64,000 nt of DNA, taken from assembly GCF_949628265.1 (NCBI RefSeq), contig NC_088787.1, forward strand, positions 2,098,501 to 2,162,500, in the 5' to 3' direction. The DNA is from Cloeon dipterum. Lineage: Eukaryota > Arthropoda > Insecta > Ephemeroptera > Baetidae. Positions 59,765-64,000 of this stretch are shown in pieces. Numbering within the stretch: the stretch's first letter is position 1; every line of letters begins with the position of its first letter. The notes under the pieces are model-generated. The model was not told where the DNA came from. It saw nothing but the letters and a program-made list of their open reading frames with translations, and searched no databases. Position numbers and translations under genes: made by a program.

Positions 59765-60760
59765 AGAGAGAATACATGGCCGAATTGTATAAATTCAATG
59801 CTGATGGGGCAGAGGAAAATGTGATTACTAAAATATTTTAAGCGGCTAAAGAGCTAAAGATCATAAACTGTCAAAACTTATTGTTTATTTTTATGATATT
59901 GCTGCAATATTTTACTAATTAAAAAAAACTATGAAGAGGTCGAAAAGGCTGTCACTTATTTGGTATTGACCTTTCTCCTCTCCATATGAGATAAACAATT
60001 CACGATTGAGAAACGTGTACCATAAAAATTTAAAATTAAAATGCGTTTCAAATGCAGTAAATTAATTCTAAAAGGTATTTGATTTTAGCAGCGCGAAAAA
60101 GAATATCGTTTGCTTCAAATATTTGGTCGACTGCAATTAATCATTTAATTAATTCTGACGAGCACGCATGTGAATAACACCCCTGACACCTGATGACTGC
60201 CGCACATTATCTTTGCTGCTGTTGTCACGTGTATCTTTTAATTTTTCAAAATTATATTGCATATGTTTTGCGTTCTGGCCGAACGGGAATTTTTCTTTTT
60301 TTGCGCGAGAGGAGCAGCGTGTCAAGAGCAAGTTCATATCGTGAAAAGACAAAAAAGCAGCTAAACTCGCGCCTTTTAACTCACTCTCGGCTGACACTGA
60401 ATGGTTTTTAAGGCAATCTTTGCTCGTCTGGGGTTTATTAGTGAAATAAATGTGATGCTTCTATTTTACAAATTATTGTTTTCTTCCTGGAAAAAACTAG
60501 AGCCAGGTCGAGTGTATTTATTTATAAACAAAAATGCTAAATGAGTGCAGGTATTTGGTAAAAAAGTAAAACTCGCAAATAATTTCCCAGAAAACATTTA
60601 ATATTCAACTAAAATCTCTACCCGAGTCTACAATCATTTAAGAGGTCAATTTGCACGGAAGCCGGGTGGCCAGGGTTGGTCACAGATGCCGTGGACGCAG
60701 CCAGGGTGGGTTTTTCTTCCATCCAACCTTGCAAAAGACCTCTCCTGACCTTAGGCAGTG
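59765..60760. repeat. Segment duplicated from (or to) 52.86-53.87 kb
   Basis: Partner of the 52.86 kb segment; the match continues through the last exons and introns of Yellow genes 4 and 6 to about 54.56 and 61.44 kb. Confidence 0.85.
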
Positions 60761-62964
60761 TCACTCTCGTGATTCTAAAGGTTGATTGAAAAGAAAAAAG
60801 GGTGAGTCTCAGATCGAAAATCTTGGCATATTTCCGATATTATTTCGGAGTGATCAAGATAACACGATATGGGAGCAAGAAGTCGTATATATGTAACAAA
60901 TTTCCCAACATTTAGTCCAGAAAACACACACCTGGCGAGTCCTCGTAGATGTACGACTTTGCACCGACTGCAGCCTTCAAAAGCCTGAATCTTGGCATAT
61001 TTTCGTCATCAAACGCTGTCATCCAAAAGGTTCCACTTTGGTCCAAGGAAAAAGTAAACGGCCAAGAGGATTTCAGTCCAGAAACCTAAAACAAAGCAAT
61101 GACGATGAAAAATTAATCGGAAATATGAAAAACTGATTATTAAAATTATTGTTCGATATTGAGAAGTATAATTTGGAAGCCTGGAATGAGTGAGTACACT
61201 TATACTTTTACTTTTTCAAACAAATATTTCTCATAAGACGTGGTAAACTGATATTACGAAAAAAAATCGCAAAACTCATTTAACGATGCAACAAATTTTT
61301 GCAAATGTTCGAACAATTTAATTTATCGTGATCGGACACACGTTATTATTTAAACTATTTTCATACCTGATAAAAACTTTGCTCCAGGAATGGCCGGGAA
61401 GTGTTCCAAGTGGAAGTGTAATTCTTCCACATAAAGGCGGTGTACAAGGTCCCGTGGTTGTCCATCAGCATTCTATACGGATTAATTGCAGCCCAGTTTT
61501 CGATTAGTCGTGGTTCTGCAGCTCGAGTTCCATTGCGGAGAGCGGCGACGGAAATTGAATGCAGAGTTTTGAACCGCCAATTGCCAAGGTAGAGCTGTCT
61601 CGTTTCCTTCTTAGGGGAAAGAGCGATTGAACATGGATTAATTCCTGGTGTGTCCACAGTCCACGCTTCATTTCTTTCCAAACTAAACACGACAATGTGG
61701 TGAGTTTTAAACTGCGCGATGTAGGCAAAGGTTCCGTTGGGCGTTTCGTCGATAACCAAGTCGTGAATAGAATAGCGATGGGAGAAACGATAAAAGAGTT
61801 CTGTTTCATTGGTGTTTAAGTTGAAAATCCATAGTTTGGGTAAAGTGCAATATTGGCTGCATATGTCGAGCACCCACAGCCTTCCAACGGAGTCCACTTG
61901 CAGCCCTAAAGACCACTCCATCTTGCTGCAGTTTCCCCATTCCTGCAAAAGGAGGAAACGAGTTTTTTTAAATACCCGAAAAATGCTTTTTAATCATGAA
62001 TTGGGTCACATGCAGATTCAGAGCAACTTCCCATTAATAAACGTAAACTGAAATTAGCTTGAAAAATTTTTTCGTTTGTTTATTCTTTACTAAAAGCTGA
62101 TTAGCCCGGTAGTTGGCGAATCGACCGTTAGATGGCATATCAGGCTGATGGAAATGTAACAAAATACGCGGGAATTTAATTATTAGGTTGGCGCGCCTCT
62201 TTTTTGACGCTTCTGATTGGCCGCTGGACTGTCTCCTGATTGGTCTCAATTATTTTGATCCCATATTCATTTCTGACTGGCGGGAGCCAAAACAGAGATC
62301 GCAATTTGGACACTGTTGGCAATTTCGGCTGCGCAGAACGTTTTGATTTGGGTCCCGCATGCGCAGTGATGTGTTTAGGCCTCTCAGTGAATATAAAAAG
62401 CGATCTGAACACACTGCGCATGTTTAAGATGCGCACAAGTTTACTGCGCAGCCTCAAAGTGAGCAAATATTAAAAAAACTATAAATTTCGACGCCATTTT
62501 GACTTCTGACTGGTAGGAACCAGCACAGATCGCAACCCGGACTCCGGTGGGGGTGCTTAATGGCAGAAAAATCACGAACAATTTCCCCCCTCCCCCCATT
62601 AATGTGTGCACCGAGGAATAGTAGCATTTATTTTTGTTATACTTACATGCAAGTCCCACGAAGGGAATGGAGTGAGCTTCGGGGACGCAGAGGATGCGCT
62701 GCTCGTCGGCAAGGACACCAGATTCACTGGAACGCCTTTATATTTCTCAAAGCTGAGGAAGATTCTTGATCCGTAGACAGCCATGAAACGAGGAGCAAAA
62801 TTCTCTGGTCTGTAAGTTCCGTCTTCCAAGGCCTGTGCCCTGCTGGCCTCCGACGGCCACTCGTAGTCGAATTCATTCCACTGGAAGACTTGAGTGAAGT
62901 TGGCGGCGGTGGCCAGCGATGAAAGGCCCAGCAAGAAAATGCTGGCGACCAAGAACGAAGTCAT
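60761..62964 (-). CDS. Secreted Yellow-family protein 6 (353 aa)
   Basis: Exons on the minus strand: 62964-62647, 61942-61367, 61085-60932 and 60774-60761. Signal peptide MTSFLVASIFLLGLSSLATA, then NFTQVFQWNEFDYEWPSEA, LQVDSVGRLWVLDI, VFSLERNEAW and WNTSRPF. The third exon reads VSGLKSSWPFTFSLDQSGTF and ends SYIYEDSP; last exon ESRE and stop. The first coding intron is about 700 bp, much longer than in genes 2-5, because it holds a copy of the MITE-like repeat. No membrane segment. Confidence 0.86.
62085..62560. mobile_element. MITE-like repeat, copy f, in intron 1 of Yellow gene 6
   Basis: Longest clear copy: CTGATTAGCCCGGTAGTTGG, GTAACAAAATACGCGGGAAT, CGCATGCGCAGTGATG, AAGCGATCTGAACACACTGC, then a second GACTTCTGACTGGTAGGAAC block. 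Yellow genes 2-5 lack it at this place. Confidence 0.75.
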
Positions 62965-63425
62965 GCTTCCAGCCTTTTTCAACTGTCGATAAAATAAACG
63001 AAATAAAATGAATATTGAAATAAAGACGAATGACGCACTCGCACACTCGGCACCACGCACGCGCATGCGCAAAAAACCGCTGGTTATAATGAAACCAGTG
63101 GCATTTTTCTACCCTGAAAAAAGGGTGAAAATGCGCGAACAGAACCAAGTTTTCGTCAATATCGTGACATACTTGTTGCATTATTTGTATAAATTGTGTC
63201 TTTTGGATCGTAAAAACAAACTCTTGACACTCGTACGGCAATCCAAAGAGAGCTTTTTGTTTCCCACATTCACACGCCATCTTGGATCTGCGCAGTGCGA
63301 ACAAATTTTATCGCACATCTGGACCCCGTTGTTATTAATAAAAAATTTTCGGGAAATTGCAGAAAAAATGTTGTGGAAAAATCGGTTTTCTGCGAACCCT
63401 GCCCTCGGATACTCGGATAGCTTAC

Positions 63426-63489
63426 CAGAAGTGATGGTCCGCTCTGCTGTTTTAAACTAATCGCATTATTCACGAGCGCCTTTTTATAT
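63426..63489 (-). promoter_or_regulatory. Promoter and untranslated exon of Yellow gene 6
   Basis: TATAAAAAGG at 63489-63480; the initiator is TTAGTT, less close to consensus than in genes 2-5; donor GTAAGC near 63424. Confidence 0.7.
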
Positions 63490-64000
63490 CAAACAAGCAA
63501 AGCTGAGGGAAGGGCAAACGATTTCGTCACTACGCCGACGGGTCGAACTGCGAAGATAAAGGTTTTGCTGTTGCCAATCAGCAATAAAAATAAATGGTCT
63601 AATTTGGCATTTTTAGTGAATTCAAAGCTGACGGGAGCGAGGAAAATTATTTATGCTTATTTTTTGGCCAAATTTTAATGATTATTTTCGTGAATATACT
63701 GCTAAATTTTAGAAATGATTATGTAACACGAGCCGCAAGAAAATTGAGCGCGCCACAAGAGGTCGAAAAGGGCGGGTTGTCTCCTTGATCTTGGCCTCTA
63801 ACAGCGATAAACAATTAAATATTGAAAAACACAAGCCCAAAAATGTAGGACACGGTGCAAGAGCAATATTTAGTTACGATGAATGTACGTTTGATTTAAA
63901 TTTTAACTCGTGATTCGTGCTGATGTCTTTTATGTTTTTTTTTTAAATTTCTCTTACGACAAAAGAATTATCCAATGAAGGTGCAATGAGCTGTTTAATT
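63490..64000. other. Flank upstream of Yellow gene 6
   Basis: Upstream sequence of the type shared by the cluster (ATTTCGTC, AAGAGGTCGAAAAGG). No gene before the window ends. Confidence 0.4.

Overview
The window is animal nuclear DNA, almost certainly from an insect. Genes have many short introns with GT-AG borders, there are no operons or ribosome sites, and a cluster of Yellow/MRJP-type genes fills the right third; that family is essentially an insect one. A mayfly-like or other early-branching insect is only a guess. Everything here is read by eye from sequence; no search was run.

Left part (1-24.4 kb): a BTB-BACK gene (minus), a TUT1/Star-PAP-like nucleotidyltransferase (plus), a pair of leucine-rich-repeat genes in inverted orientation (one with an in-frame stop), and a prolyl endopeptidase gene (minus) whose catalytic serine motif is altered. 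The TUT and BTB loci recur at 20.4-24.3 kb: the TUT copy has lost its middle, the BTB copy is intact. A stray broken Yellow exon sits at 20.3 kb.

Middle part (25-42.4 kb): a family of proteins with a short N-terminus, one membrane segment and a long Pro/Ala/Asn-rich tail full of tyrosine motifs. Gene A (30.26-35.04 kb, minus) is built of seven phase-0 exons that are tandem copies of one another and carries 12 YxxM motifs. Genes B (36.76-37.67 kb, minus) and C (40.29-41.86 kb, plus) lie in the arms of a large palindrome centred near 38.97 kb. The spaces between hold minisatellites, foldback elements and copies of a non-autonomous repeat family.

Right part (44.4-63 kb): six Yellow-type genes. 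Five (minus strand) have a signal peptide and a propeller domain, stop soon after it, and share a TATA/initiator promoter and an untranslated first exon. The sixth (44.42-47.25 kb, plus) continues from the Yellow domain into a membrane segment and a cytoplasmic tail with about nine tyrosine motifs. Its membrane segment matches that of genes B and C and, more weakly, A.

The most unusual content is therefore a possible signalling set: a Yellow-domain receptor, neighbouring Yellow proteins without the membrane part that could be ligands or decoys, and adaptor-like proteins that keep the receptor's membrane segment and multiply the tyrosine-motif tail. The shared membrane exon and the motifs are seen in the sequence; the signalling role is inference.
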